Source: an uncultured Thalassotalea sp.
GTDB lineage: Bacteria; Pseudomonadota; Gammaproteobacteria; Enterobacterales; Alteromonadaceae
NCBI GenBank assembly: GCA_947492575.1
Contig: CANLNK010000004.1
Coordinates: 62,001-126,000 of the forward strand
Direction of reading: 5' to 3'
DNA length: 64,000 nt
A program made the translations under genes and the position numbers. The notes beneath the pieces are model-generated. The model was given only the letters and a program-made list of their open reading frames with translations, had not been told where the DNA came from and did not search any database. Below are positions 54,130 to 63,373 of this stretch, piece by piece (position 1 is the stretch's first letter; every line of letters starts with the position of its first letter).

Positions 54130-54158
54130 GACAGAAATATGACAGTTTTGTGACAGCC
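54130..54158 (-). promoter_or_regulatory. Pho box upstream of pstC
   Basis: On the minus strand three CTGTC repeats at 11-base intervals (CTGTCAC-AAAA-CTGTCAT-ATTT-CTGTC), the PhoB-binding pattern. This predicts induction of pstCAB-phoU under phosphate limitation. Confidence 0.85.
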
Positions 54159-54453
54159 ACTGTCACATAACGCGATGAATAAAGCACAAAACCCTTGTTT
54201 TATATGGGGTTAAGCCCAATTCACAATTCGGTAACCTATGTAATAAAGTGCTAAAAAGCTGATCATTAAAGCAATTTTTAGCTAAAAAATATTTAAGACA
54301 ATTTAATCATTCTCTAAAACAGAGTTTAAAACTAAGTATATTGTCTACTTTACATTTCGTTTTTTGCTATCAACTAACTATCGATGACTAATTCCGTAAG
54401 TCAGCGCAAAAAGCCTCAGCGTTTCGGAAGAACAAGGTAATACTCATAACTAT
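54159..54453. other. Gap upstream of the pst operon
   Basis: AT-rich, no gene. It lies between the Pho-box promoter of pstC and the terminator of the acyl-CoA ligase gene. Confidence 0.5.
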
Positions 54454-54496
54454 ATAACCCAAAAGAGCGACTATAAAACTCGCTCTTTTGGGTTAT
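54454..54496 (-). terminator. Terminator after acyl-CoA ligase gene
   Basis: Arms ATAACCCAAAAGAGCG and CGCTCTTTTGGGTTAT around an 11-base loop; very stable. Confidence 0.88.
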
Positions 54497-54523
54497 GTTT
54501 TAAGGCATAGAAACTTGGGCCGG

Positions 54524-56101
54524 TTAGCTCGCTCTTAACTCACGGCGTAATATTTTCCCAACGGTAGATTTGGGTAACTCATCCAAAAATACAATTTTCT
54601 TAGGCACTTTATAAGCAGTTAAGTCATTGCGACAGTGTTCTATGATCGATGCCTCATCAACTTCTTGACCGGGAGCTAATACCAAGTAGCCGCAAACTTT
54701 CTCGCCACTATGATCATCCGGCTCACCCACAACCGCAGCTTCCATTACCTGAGGATGAGAGACAATAACCTCTTCAACCTCATTCGGATAGACATTGAAT
54801 CCAGAGACAATAATCATGTCTTTTTTACGGTCGACAATTCTGAATCTGCCGTCAGCTTCAGCAATCGCTACGTCACCTGTTTTAAAGAAATCATTAACAA
54901 TTGATGCAGCGGTGGCCTCTGGTTTTTGCCAATAGCCTTGCATCACTTGTGGACCCTTAACCACTAATTCGCCAGCTTCACCTTGTGGCACTTCTTGATT
55001 GTTGTCGTTCCAAATTTGGACTTCTGTACCCGTTAACGGGAAACCTATGGTGCCCAGTCGCTCGTTGCCAGGCTCGTTAAAGCTAACAACAGGGGACGTT
55101 TCCGACAAACCATAGCCTTCAGAAATACTGCACCCAGTCGTGCCATGCCAAAGCTGAGCAGCATCCTGAGTCAATGCCGTACCTCCAGATATGGTCATTT
55201 TGAGCGCAGAAAAATCCAACGTTTCAAATTCAGGGTGGTGGCATAAACCTACGAATAAGGTATTTAAGCCACAGAACATGGTGAATTTCACGCCTTTTAG
55301 CGCATTAACAAATGCGTCTAAGTCGCGAGGATTTGGAATAAGCACATTGTGAGCACCATGTGACGAGGCCAATATCAAATTCACTAAGAAGGCGTAAATA
55401 TGATAAAGCGGCAATGGGCATATGTAGATATCTTTACCGTCTTCACTCACATTCTTAAAACGTTGATAACACTGTTCTGAGTTGTTAAGTAAATTACCAT
55501 GGGTTAACACGGCGCCTTTTGATAAGCCTGTTGTACCACCGGTATACTGAAGTACAGCTAAATCTTCCAACCCAGCTGATGATGGCGTAAATTCAGATTC
55601 CTCCTCGCCTGCTGCAATACAGTCAAGTAACGATAAAAACTCGCCGCTATAGGCTTTATCAGGCATTAAGAAGTCTGTGGCACTGGTGGCTATTACAGTT
55701 TCGATCGGTGTATCTGCTTGAATCGCTGTGAGATTTGGTAATAAATCAGCCAAAATAACGATCGCTTTAGCGCCTGAATCAGAAAACTGATGTTTCATTT
55801 CACGCTGGGTATAAAGCGGGTTGGTATTCACCAACACTAACCCTGCCAACATGGCTCCATACGCTGCCACTGGAAATTGAATAATATTAGGCAATTGAAT
55901 TGCTATTCTATCGCCCTGTTCTAAATTCGTGTGGTGCTGCAAATATTTCGCAAACGCTAATGCTTTGTTGTATGTTTCGCCAAACGTAAATGTTTGTCCC
56001 AAACAAGTGTACGCTGGCTGGTCCGCATATTTTGCAAAGCTATCCCCAATTAACTCTGCTAATGAACACTTCCCCTGTAAATCAATAATTGTGTTATCCA
56101 T
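54524..56101 (-). CDS. Long-chain acyl-CoA ligase (FadD-like)
   Basis: 525 residues of the AMP-forming adenylating superfamily: the P-loop-like Y-T-G-G-T-T-G-L-S-K-G-A, G-Y-G-L-S-E-T-S-P, the hinge R-K-K-D-M-I-I-V-S-G-F-N-V-Y-P-N-E-V-E and a C-terminal K-S-T-V-G-K-I-L-R-R lysine motif. It activates fatty acids to CoA thioesters. Somewhat shorter than E. coli FadD. GGAAGG precedes the ATG. It starts 20 bases after the aldehyde dehydrogenase gene, so fatty aldehydes could be oxidised and then activated in sequence. Confidence 0.9.
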   Translation of the reverse strand: MDNTIIDLQGKCSLAELIGDSFAKYADQPAYTCLGQTFTFGETYNKALAFAKYLQHHTNLEQGDRIAIQLPNIIQFPVAAYGAMLAGLVLVNTNPLYTQREMKHQFSDSGAKAIVILADLLPNLTAIQADTPIETVIATSATDFLMPDKAYSGEFLSLLDCIAAGEEESEFTPSSAGLEDLAVLQYTGGTTGLSKGAVLTHGNLLNNSEQCYQRFKNVSEDGKDIYICPLPLYHIYAFLVNLILASSHGAHNVLIPNPRDLDAFVNALKGVKFTMFCGLNTLFVGLCHHPEFETLDFSALKMTISGGTALTQDAAQLWHGTTGCSISEGYGLSETSPVVSFNEPGNERLGTIGFPLTGTEVQIWNDNNQEVPQGEAGELVVKGPQVMQGYWQKPEATAASIVNDFFKTGDVAIAEADGRFRIVDRKKDMIIVSGFNVYPNEVEEVIVSHPQVMEAAVVGEPDDHSGEKVCGYLVLAPGQEVDEASIIEHCRNDLTAYKVPKKIVFLDELPKSTVGKILRRELRAS

Positions 56102-56121
56102 AGCCCTTCCATTTTGTTTTT

Positions 56122-57567
56122 TTATCGTAAGAAGAATTTATATATTAGTTTATGAATCAATTTACCGTAAGGTGGGAAAGCTTGTACAGCAGAATTAAAT
56201 TTCCCCTTCTGGAATACCGACTTAGCCTTGCTAAACGTCATAAATCCCTCTGGACCATGATAGTGTCCCATGCCCGATGGACCAACCCCACCAAATGGTA
56301 AATCTTCCTGTGCCACGTGCATTGCGGCATCGTTAATACATACGCCGCCAGCGTGTGTTTGCTCCAACACTTTCTTTTGAAGAGCCTTATCGTGACTACA
56401 TAAATACAGTGCAAGTGGCCTATCGCGATCATTAATAAAGTCGATCGCTTCATCGATAGTTTGATAACTGACGATAGGTAACAGTGGGCCAAATATTTCC
56501 TGCTGCATAACGGCCATATCATCAGATACGTTTGTCACAAGCGTCAACGGCAGTTTGCCAGTAGACAAACAGGCTTCAAGTGAATCTGAACCCAGCACTT
56601 CAATTTTGCCTCCTTTTACCTCTGCATCATCTAACCATTCTTTAAGTCGCGAAAGCTGAGCGCTATTGATAATTGCGGTGACATCGTTATTGTCAGCGAC
56701 CTTGGGATACATTTTGTCATGCCAATATCGCGTTGCTTCAATTAACTCACCAACGCGATTTTTGGGGCAAAGAATATAGTCAGGTGCGACACAAGTTTGT
56801 CCGGCGTTCAGGGTCTTTCCCAAAATAAAGCGGGACACTGCATCTTTCATATCAATCTGAGTATCAATGATTGTTGGAGACTTACCACCAAGTTCTAACG
56901 TAACCGGTGTTAGGTTTTGTGCTGCTGCTGCCATCACCATCTTGCCAACCCTTGTTGAGCCAGTGAATAACAAATGATCGAAGGCTTTGGTAGAGAAGTG
57001 TGCAGCTACTTTAGGGCCGCCACCATATAGTGAGACATCTGCTGTGGTAAATATCTCAGCCAGCATTGTATGTAATACCTGATTCGTATTCGGTGTGAAC
57101 TCCGACATTTTAATCATGACTTTGTTACCAGCAGCCAGCGCGGTAGCTAGCGGGCCAATAGCAAGATAAAGAGGATAGTTCCAAGGCGTAATGATGCCAA
57201 CAACACCTAAAGGCTGATACATAACGAAAGCTTTCGCTGGCTGAAACAACACCCCTACTTTTCGTTTCGATGGTTTCATCCACCTTTTAAGATGCTTGAT
57301 GGCATAGTCAATGGCCATTAACGATGGCATGAAATCGCCCATTTTGCTGTCGTCATGTGAGCGACAACCAAAATCTTTATCTAGGGCTTCAATTAAAGCA
57401 CTTTGATGCTTGAGCATTCCCGCTTTCAATTGCTTTAAGTTTTCAATACGTTGCTCGTACGCCAGATAAGGTTGTTGATAAAACGCTGCTTTTTGTTGCT
57501 CAAAGTGGTGCTCGATTGCATCGACAAAATGCGAGTCTTGCTCTGTTGTATAGGTATTATCAGCCAT
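56122..57567 (-). CDS. Aldehyde dehydrogenase (coniferyl / fatty aldehyde type)
   Basis: 481 residues of the NAD(P) aldehyde dehydrogenase superfamily: I-T-P-W-N-Y-P, L-E-L-G-G-K-S-P, the catalytic cysteine in N-A-G-Q-T-C-V-A-P, and E-I-F-G-P-L-L-P-I. The C-terminal hydrophobic basic tail (K-L-I-H-K-L-I-Y-K-F) resembles coniferyl aldehyde dehydrogenases and membrane-associated fatty aldehyde dehydrogenases. The downstream acyl-CoA ligase favours a fatty aldehyde substrate. Two palindromes lie in its upstream region. Confidence 0.9.
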   Translation of the reverse strand: MADNTYTTEQDSHFVDAIEHHFEQQKAAFYQQPYLAYEQRIENLKQLKAGMLKHQSALIEALDKDFGCRSHDDSKMGDFMPSLMAIDYAIKHLKRWMKPSKRKVGVLFQPAKAFVMYQPLGVVGIITPWNYPLYLAIGPLATALAAGNKVMIKMSEFTPNTNQVLHTMLAEIFTTADVSLYGGGPKVAAHFSTKAFDHLLFTGSTRVGKMVMAAAAQNLTPVTLELGGKSPTIIDTQIDMKDAVSRFILGKTLNAGQTCVAPDYILCPKNRVGELIEATRYWHDKMYPKVADNNDVTAIINSAQLSRLKEWLDDAEVKGGKIEVLGSDSLEACLSTGKLPLTLVTNVSDDMAVMQQEIFGPLLPIVSYQTIDEAIDFINDRDRPLALYLCSHDKALQKKVLEQTHAGGVCINDAAMHVAQEDLPFGGVGPSGMGHYHGPEGFMTFSKAKSVFQKGKFNSAVQAFPPYGKLIHKLIYKFFLR

Positions 57568-57654
57568 GGAGTAGCCTTCTTATTGTGTTGTTTCGTTAAT
57601 ATCGAATCCGTCGCAGCTTCTTCTATAAACCATGAATTAGGTGAATAGACCGCA

Positions 57655-57675
57655 TAAGTAACCCAAGGTTACTTA
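57655..57675. promoter_or_regulatory. Perfect palindrome upstream of the aldehyde dehydrogenase gene
   Basis: TAAGTAACC and GGTTACTTA arms (9 bp) around CAA, in the divergent region between the aldehyde dehydrogenase and CBS genes. Good size for a dimeric repressor site; regulator unknown. Confidence 0.5.
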
Positions 57676-57729
57676 ATTCATCATGGCAGATCAACATATT
57701 GGCGTTTTCTTTCAATAGACGTACTGAAA

Positions 57730-57746
57730 TTGCTACCGGGTAGCAA
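57730..57746. promoter_or_regulatory. Second palindrome in the same divergent region
   Basis: TTGCTACC-G-GGTAGCAA, perfect 8-bp arms. It resembles the core of the first palindrome only in the ACC/GGT centre. Confidence 0.4.
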
Positions 57747-57851
57747 ACTGACTATTGACAATTCGTCGCCAAAGGTTAGCTTAAATACTGTTTTCAGGAG
57801 GATATTTTCTACTTTTTCGTTAATAGAACGTATTGAGTTAGGTAAAACTAC

Positions 57852-58271
57852 ATGCAAATATCAAAAATAATGACAACTGAGCTTATTACGCTAGCGCTTG
57901 ATAAGACGCTGGCAGATGCGAAAGCACTGTTTGACCAACACCGTATTCATCACATCATTGTGCTCGATGACGATGACAAGCTCGCAGGCTTACTAACAGA
58001 TAGAGATTTGTATAAGCATTTAAGCCCTACTATCGGCACTTACAAAGAAACCCATCAAGATCAGCAAATGCTGAAAAAGAAAATACACCTCGTGATGACA
58101 CGCACCATCATTACAGCAACACCAGAGTTAACGGTAAAAGAAGCTTTAATCTGGTTCGACGATCACCACATTTCATGTTTGCCCGTTATTAGCCCAGATA
58201 ACCATGTTTTAGGCATTATTTCTTGGCGCGATTTAATAAAAGTATTAGTCAAAGTGCAACGCCAAGGCTAA
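57852..58271 (+). CDS. Tandem CBS-domain protein
   Basis: 139 residues made of two CBS motifs (about 8-60 and 80-136) with the I-M-T-T-E-L-I-T-L, L-A-G-L-L-T-D-R-D-L and V-L-G-I-I-S-W-R-D-L signatures. A stand-alone CBS pair of this kind binds adenine nucleotides and acts as an energy sensor on an unknown partner. Upstream palindromes at 57655 and 57730. Followed by ettA after about 115 bases. Confidence 0.92.
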   Translation: MQISKIMTTELITLALDKTLADAKALFDQHRIHHIIVLDDDDKLAGLLTDRDLYKHLSPTIGTYKETHQDQQMLKKKIHLVMTRTIITATPELTVKEALIWFDDHHISCLPVISPDNHVLGIISWRDLIKVLVKVQRQG

Positions 58272-58386
58272 AGGCGACATAAAAGGTCGCAAATTAACCA
58301 TTGATTCACAAAGGAAGATTGCGGCAGTCATCGCTTCTAACTACAATACACAGCAATTATCTCATCATAATCATTAGGATTAACTC

Positions 58387-60060
58387 ATGGCATTGCCAGA
58401 TAAATTTATCTACTCAATGCACCGCGTTTCAAAAGTGGTGCCTCCAAAGAGAACTATCTTAAAAGACATTAGCTTATCTTTCTTCCCTGGCGCAAAAATC
58501 GGCGTATTAGGTTTGAACGGTGCAGGTAAGTCAACATTACTTCGCATTATGGCGGGGGTTGATACTGAGTTTGAAGGTGAAGCTCACGCATTAGCGGGTA
58601 CCAAAATTGGTTACCTTCCACAAGAGCCTCAACTTGACGAAAACCAAACGGTTCGCGAAGCCGTTGAAGAAGCGTTTGAAGAAGTTAAATCTGCATTAAC
58701 ACGCCTTGACCAAGTTTACATGGAATATGCAGAAGAAGGTGCAGACTTCGATGCACTTGCTAAAGAACAGGGTGAGTTAGAAGCTATAATCGCAAGTCAT
58801 GACGGCCATAACTTAGATAACGCGCTGGAAAAAGCAGCTGATGCCCTTCGACTACCAGAGTGGGATCAAAAAATCGCGGTACTTTCTGGTGGTGAACGTC
58901 GCCGTGTTGCTCTATGTCGCTTGTTGCTATCTAAGCCAGATATGTTATTACTTGACGAACCTACTAACCACTTGGATGCGGAATCTGTTGCTTGGTTAGA
59001 GCGCTTCTTACACGACTTCAACGGTACTGTTGTGGCAATTACCCATGACCGTTACTTCCTAGACAATGTAGCTGGCTGGATTTTAGAACTTGACCGTGGT
59101 GAAGGTATTCCATGGGAAGGTAACTACTCTTCTTGGCTTGAGCAAAAAGATGCTCGACTACAACAAGAGCAGCGCAGTGAAAAAGCACTACAAAAAACCA
59201 TTAAGCAAGAACTTGAATGGGTTCGTCAAAACCCTAAAGCACGTCAAGCGAAAAACAAAGCACGTATGGCGCGTTTCGAGGAGCTTAACAGCCAAGAGCA
59301 CCAAAAACGTAATGAAACTAACGAGCTTTACATCCCACCGGGTCCTCGTTTAGGCGACAAGGTCTTAGATGTTAATAACCTAGTAAAATCTTACGGTGAG
59401 CGTGTACTCATTGACGATCTGAGCTTCAGCATTCCAAAAGGTGCGATTGTCGGTATCATCGGTGCTAACGGTGCAGGTAAATCAACGCTATTTAAAATGC
59501 TGTCCGGTGCTGAGCAACCAGACTCAGGTTCTGTTGATGTTGGTGAAACGGTCAAGCTTGCAAGCGTAGATCAATTCCGTGACGACATGAATGATAAAAA
59601 TACTGTTTACCAAGAGATCTCTGAAGGTGTCGATATTATTCAAATCGGTGGTTATGAAATTAATGCTCGTGCCTATTGTTCACGCTTTAATTTCAAAGGC
59701 AACGATCAACAGAAATTTATCGGTGACCTGTCAGGTGGTGAACGCAATCGTGTTCATTTAGCGAAGCTAGTGAAAACTGGTGGTAACTTGTTACTTCTGG
59801 ATGAGCCAACCAATGACCTTGATGTTGAAACGCTACGTGCACTTGAAGAGGCCCTGCTTGAGTTCCCTGGCTGTGCCATGGTTATCTCGCATGACCGTTG
59901 GTTCCTTGACCGTATCGCAACTCATATCATCGATTACCGAGATGAAGGTCAGGTTAACTTCTTCGAAGGTAACTTTAGCGAATATGATGAATGGCTGAAA
60001 AAAACACTTGGACCTGATGCAAATCAACCACATCGCATAAAATACAAAAAAATCAGTTAA
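58387..60060 (+). CDS. ettA: Energy-dependent translational throttle EttA
   Basis: 557 residues, two ABC ATPase domains without membrane parts (ABC-F). Domain 1: G-L-N-G-A-G-K-S-T and L-S-G-G-E-R-R-R-V-A. Domain 2: G-A-N-G-A-G-K-S-T and L-S-G-G-E-R-N-R-V-H. Between them is the linker (P-tRNA interaction) region with the K-A-R-Q-A-K-N-K-A-R-M motif. EttA binds the ribosomal E site and restrains translation when ATP is low. AGGA precedes the ATG. Own terminator downstream. Confidence 0.97.
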   Translation: MALPDKFIYSMHRVSKVVPPKRTILKDISLSFFPGAKIGVLGLNGAGKSTLLRIMAGVDTEFEGEAHALAGTKIGYLPQEPQLDENQTVREAVEEAFEEVKSALTRLDQVYMEYAEEGADFDALAKEQGELEAIIASHDGHNLDNALEKAADALRLPEWDQKIAVLSGGERRRVALCRLLLSKPDMLLLDEPTNHLDAESVAWLERFLHDFNGTVVAITHDRYFLDNVAGWILELDRGEGIPWEGNYSSWLEQKDARLQQEQRSEKALQKTIKQELEWVRQNPKARQAKNKARMARFEELNSQEHQKRNETNELYIPPGPRLGDKVLDVNNLVKSYGERVLIDDLSFSIPKGAIVGIIGANGAGKSTLFKMLSGAEQPDSGSVDVGETVKLASVDQFRDDMNDKNTVYQEISEGVDIIQIGGYEINARAYCSRFNFKGNDQQKFIGDLSGGERNRVHLAKLVKTGGNLLLLDEPTNDLDVETLRALEEALLEFPGCAMVISHDRWFLDRIATHIIDYRDEGQVNFFEGNFSEYDEWLKKTLGPDANQPHRIKYKKIS

Positions 60061-60073
60061 TTCTGAAATATTT

Positions 60074-60097
60074 AAGGCACCTAAGGGTGCCTTTTTT
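60074..60097 (+). terminator. Terminator after ettA
   Basis: AGGCACC-TAA-GGGTGCCTTTTTT. Confidence 0.88.
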
Positions 60098-60149
60098 ATA
60101 AACACAGGCTATGCTAGATATTAACCACTAGTAATGATTTTTATTTGAA

Positions 60150-60512
60150 ATGGAAAACAGACGTCAATTCACTCGCATCCTTTTTTCAATCAAAGCTAAG
60201 CTCACTGTTGACGAGCAAGAGTACCCTGTCTCTATTCATGATATTTCATTAAATGGTGCCTTAGTCACTGATCCTAACACCGAGCAATCTCTGAAAGGTA
60301 AACTAGGTACCTTAGTGTTTTCGCTAAGTGACGCAGAATCAACGGTTGAAATGCACGTAGCAGTCGTTCATCAAGAACCAGACGTTATCGGACTTCAGGT
60401 TAATGCAATTGATATCGATAGTGTCACCCACCTTAGACGATTAGTCGAATTAAATCTCGGTGATGAAAGCCAATTAGAAAAAGAACTTTCCCAACTTTCC
60501 ACACACAATTAA
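60150..60512 (+). CDS. PilZ-domain protein
   Basis: 120 residues almost entirely a PilZ domain: N-terminal M-E-N-R-R-Q-F-T-R with the R-x-x-x-R c-di-GMP binding arginines, and the second motif D-I-S-L-N-G-A (the D/N-x-S-x-x-G pattern) at about 31-37. It is a likely c-di-GMP receptor. Eighteen bases before the GcvR-like gene. Confidence 0.88.
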   Translation: MENRRQFTRILFSIKAKLTVDEQEYPVSIHDISLNGALVTDPNTEQSLKGKLGTLVFSLSDAESTVEMHVAVVHQEPDVIGLQVNAIDIDSVTHLRRLVELNLGDESQLEKELSQLSTHN

Positions 60513-60529
60513 TCAGTAAGAGACGTAGT

Positions 60530-61033
60530 ATGCAACATATTGTTATTAGCTTTGTCGGACAAGACAAGCCAGGCCTTGTTGAAAAATTATCTAACCTTAT
60601 CAGCGAACATCAAGGCAATTGGCAAAATAGTAGTCTTCATCACTTAAGTGGCATGTTTGCTGGCGTCATTGAAGTTTCAGCACAAAGTGAACAAATTACT
60701 GCATTAACAGCGGCTCTATCTAATATCGAAGACCTAAACGTCATTACTCAAACCACTCAAGCCGCTAAAAGCGAAAGTAATCTAGAGACGGTAACGCTAG
60801 AGCTTACAGCAAATGACCGTACCGGTATTATTCAAGATATTTCTTCAGTCATTCACCAACAAGGTGGCAATTTGTTAAAACTGGTGAGTAAGCAAGGTCC
60901 AGCACCACATACAGGCGTCACCATGTTTAACGCAAAAGCAAAGATTGCAGTGAGTGCATCACATTTAGACAAACTGATTGATGCATTAGAATCTATCGAG
61001 AATGACTTAATGGTTGATGTATCTGCCGGCTAA
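60530..61033 (+). CDS. gcvR: GcvR-like tandem ACT-domain protein
   Basis: 167 residues with two ACT domains (about 4-75 and 88-160), beginning V-I-S-F-V-G-Q-D-K-P-G-L-V-E-K-L and, in the second, E-L-T-A-N-D-R-T-G-I-I-Q-D-I. This is the layout of GcvR, the accessory repressor of the glycine cleavage operon, and of related small ACT proteins. The family assignment is good; the exact target is inferred. Confidence 0.75.
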   Translation: MQHIVISFVGQDKPGLVEKLSNLISEHQGNWQNSSLHHLSGMFAGVIEVSAQSEQITALTAALSNIEDLNVITQTTQAAKSESNLETVTLELTANDRTGIIQDISSVIHQQGGNLLKLVSKQGPAPHTGVTMFNAKAKIAVSASHLDKLIDALESIENDLMVDVSAG

Positions 61034-61165
61034 TTAATGTATTGGCGTTTTTCTATTTAACCTTTGGATCACGTTAACTGTTCAATGAGAAATCTTTACC
61101 GAGCATGCTAACAGTCCTCTGCAGTCGGATAAAAAGTCTTCAATCATTGTTTTAAGTGGAAAATT

Positions 61166-61203
61166 GTGACAGTTTAAAGACAGACATAGTCAAACTGTCA
61201 CAT
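61166..61203. promoter_or_regulatory. Pho-box-like repeats upstream of ppk
   Basis: Two GACAG repeats 11 bases apart (61168, 61179), i.e. a minus-oriented Pho box, and one CTGTCAC on the plus strand at 61195; GTGACAGTTT and AAACTGTCAC form an inverted pair. It suggests phosphate control of polyphosphate synthesis. Confidence 0.6.
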
Positions 61204-61246
61204 TCAGTTAGTATACTGATAATTTTAATAAAATTCTCGCGGTTAC

Positions 61247-63367
61247 ATGAACGACACTCGCATTTATTTCGACAAAGAACTCAGCTGGCTATCCTTTAAT
61301 GAGCGCGTACTGCAAGAAGCAGCAGACGCGACCGTGCCACTTATTGAGCGTATCCGTTTTCTTGGTATTTATTCTTCAAACCTAGATGAGTTCTTCCGCG
61401 TTCGAGTTGCCAACATTCGACGCAAAATTCTCGTTGCCCGTGCTACCCAGGGGGATAGTGAGGAAGACAGTCCTGAGCAGCAGAGACTTGATGAAATCAT
61501 TGAAAAAGTATCAAGATTAACCGATAAATTTCAACCAATAGCGGTAGAAATATTTTCTGAGCTTGAAAACAACAACGTAGAGCTACTGTTTAACGATGAA
61601 AAGTCGAAAGTCTTTAAGAAGCAATTGTCTGCGACCGAAAAAGGCTGGATTTCGACATTTTTCCATCACCAAGTCATTCGTCACATTACCCCCATCATCA
61701 TTTCATCCAATACCCAGCTGGTTAACTGTCTAGATGATGACGGTATTTATCTGTTAGTGGCACTTAAACAAGAAGAACAAATTCAATATGCACTAGTGGA
61801 AATTCCGCGTTCGGAAGTTAGCCGCTTCGTGTTATTACCAAAAGCTGAAGGTGCGAAAAAGCAACGCGTATTAATGCTTGATGACATCATTCACTACTTT
61901 TTAGATGAAATTTTTACTGGTCTCTATGTCTACGAAGATATGGATGCATACTCGATAAAACTGACTCGAGATGCCGAATACGACTTAACTGACGAACTCG
62001 ATCAGAGTCTACTCGATAAAATGTCGAAAGGCCTGAAGCAGCGATTAAAGTCTGCCCCGTCGCGCTTAGGCTATGACCGTCACATGCCAGAATACATGGT
62101 GAAGTTTTTACGTAAAGCGTTGAAAATTCGTGATGAAAACAACCTAGTCGCTGGCGTACGATATCGCCATTTCAAAGACTTTGTAAGTTTTCCCAATTTA
62201 GGTGAGAAGTCATTGGAAAAATCAGAGTTAGTAGCTTTAGACTCGCAACAGTTTTTAGCTCATAACAATATTTTCGATGCGATTAGCCAGGGCGATGTCC
62301 TAGTCTATTACCCGTACTACAAATTCAGACACTTTACCGAATTTGTGCGCCAAGCCTCATACGATTCGAATGTTGTGCATATAAAAATCAACATTTATCG
62401 GGTTGCCAAGAACTCCGAAATAATCCATTCACTCATGGAAGCGGTTAAGAACGGTAAACAAGTTACCGTAGTCGTAGAACTCCGCGCTCGCTTTGATGAA
62501 GAGGCTAATATCGAATGGGCTAAACGCATGAAAGATGCGGGTATTCATGTCGAATTCGGTATTGATACCCTAAAAGTGCACTCCAAGCTCTGCATAATCT
62601 CCCGCAACGAAGATGATAAAATAGTACGTTACGCCCATATAGGGACAGGTAACTTTCACGAAAAAAACGCCCGAATCTATACAGATTATTCTTTATTTAC
62701 GAAGCATAAAGAGATTGCACAGGAAGTTGACAACGTTTTTTCTTTTATCAAACACAGTTACAAACGCTTCAGGTTTAATCATCTAATTGTTTCTCCTCTC
62801 ACTTCACGCAGGCGCTTATATCAGCTTATTGATAATGAAATAGCCTTTGCCTATGCAGGTGAAAAAGCGGAAATTACATTAAAAATTAATAACCTTGTAG
62901 ATAAAGGTTTAGTTGATAGGCTTTACAAGGCAAGTAGCGCAGGTGTCAAAATTAAAATGATTATCCGAGGTATGTGTTCACTTATTCCAGGTATAAAAGG
63001 TGTAAGTGAAAACATTAAAATTATCTCTATAGTCGATCAATTTCTTGAGCACCCCAGAGTTATGCTATTTCGCAACAACGGTGAGCAATCATTGTTCATA
63101 AGCTCAGCTGATTGGATGGAGCGCAATATCGACCAACGTGTCGAAGTTGCCTGTCCCATTTATGATGCAGGGCTAAAGAAGCGAATTATCGAAAGCTTAG
63201 AAATTCAATTTAAAGACAATCAAAAAGCTCGTATTATTAATGGCGCGCAAGATAATAAATACGTTAAGCAAGGACAAAAGCCAGCAATACGTTCGCAACT
63301 CGCCATTTACGATTACTTGCAACAACAAGAAAAAGACATCAAAAAAGCATTAAAAAAATCGGAATAA
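61247..63367 (+). CDS. ppk: Polyphosphate kinase 1
   Basis: 706 residues, usual length. It polymerises the terminal phosphate of ATP into polyphosphate. Markers are the N-terminal F-x-x-E-L-S-W-L-S-F-N-E-R-V-L-Q-E-A, the catalytic-histidine segment K-V-H-S-K-L-C and H-I-G-T-G-N-F-H-E-K-N-A-R-I-Y-T-D. The upstream region has Pho-box-like repeats, linking polyphosphate storage to the same signal as pst. Followed after six bases by ppx. Confidence 0.97.
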   Translation: MNDTRIYFDKELSWLSFNERVLQEAADATVPLIERIRFLGIYSSNLDEFFRVRVANIRRKILVARATQGDSEEDSPEQQRLDEIIEKVSRLTDKFQPIAVEIFSELENNNVELLFNDEKSKVFKKQLSATEKGWISTFFHHQVIRHITPIIISSNTQLVNCLDDDGIYLLVALKQEEQIQYALVEIPRSEVSRFVLLPKAEGAKKQRVLMLDDIIHYFLDEIFTGLYVYEDMDAYSIKLTRDAEYDLTDELDQSLLDKMSKGLKQRLKSAPSRLGYDRHMPEYMVKFLRKALKIRDENNLVAGVRYRHFKDFVSFPNLGEKSLEKSELVALDSQQFLAHNNIFDAISQGDVLVYYPYYKFRHFTEFVRQASYDSNVVHIKINIYRVAKNSEIIHSLMEAVKNGKQVTVVVELRARFDEEANIEWAKRMKDAGIHVEFGIDTLKVHSKLCIISRNEDDKIVRYAHIGTGNFHEKNARIYTDYSLFTKHKEIAQEVDNVFSFIKHSYKRFRFNHLIVSPLTSRRRLYQLIDNEIAFAYAGEKAEITLKINNLVDKGLVDRLYKASSAGVKIKMIIRGMCSLIPGIKGVSENIKIISIVDQFLEHPRVMLFRNNGEQSLFISSADWMERNIDQRVEVACPIYDAGLKKRIIESLEIQFKDNQKARIINGAQDNKYVKQGQKPAIRSQLAIYDYLQQQEKDIKKALKKSE

Positions 63368-63373
63368 GTAAAT

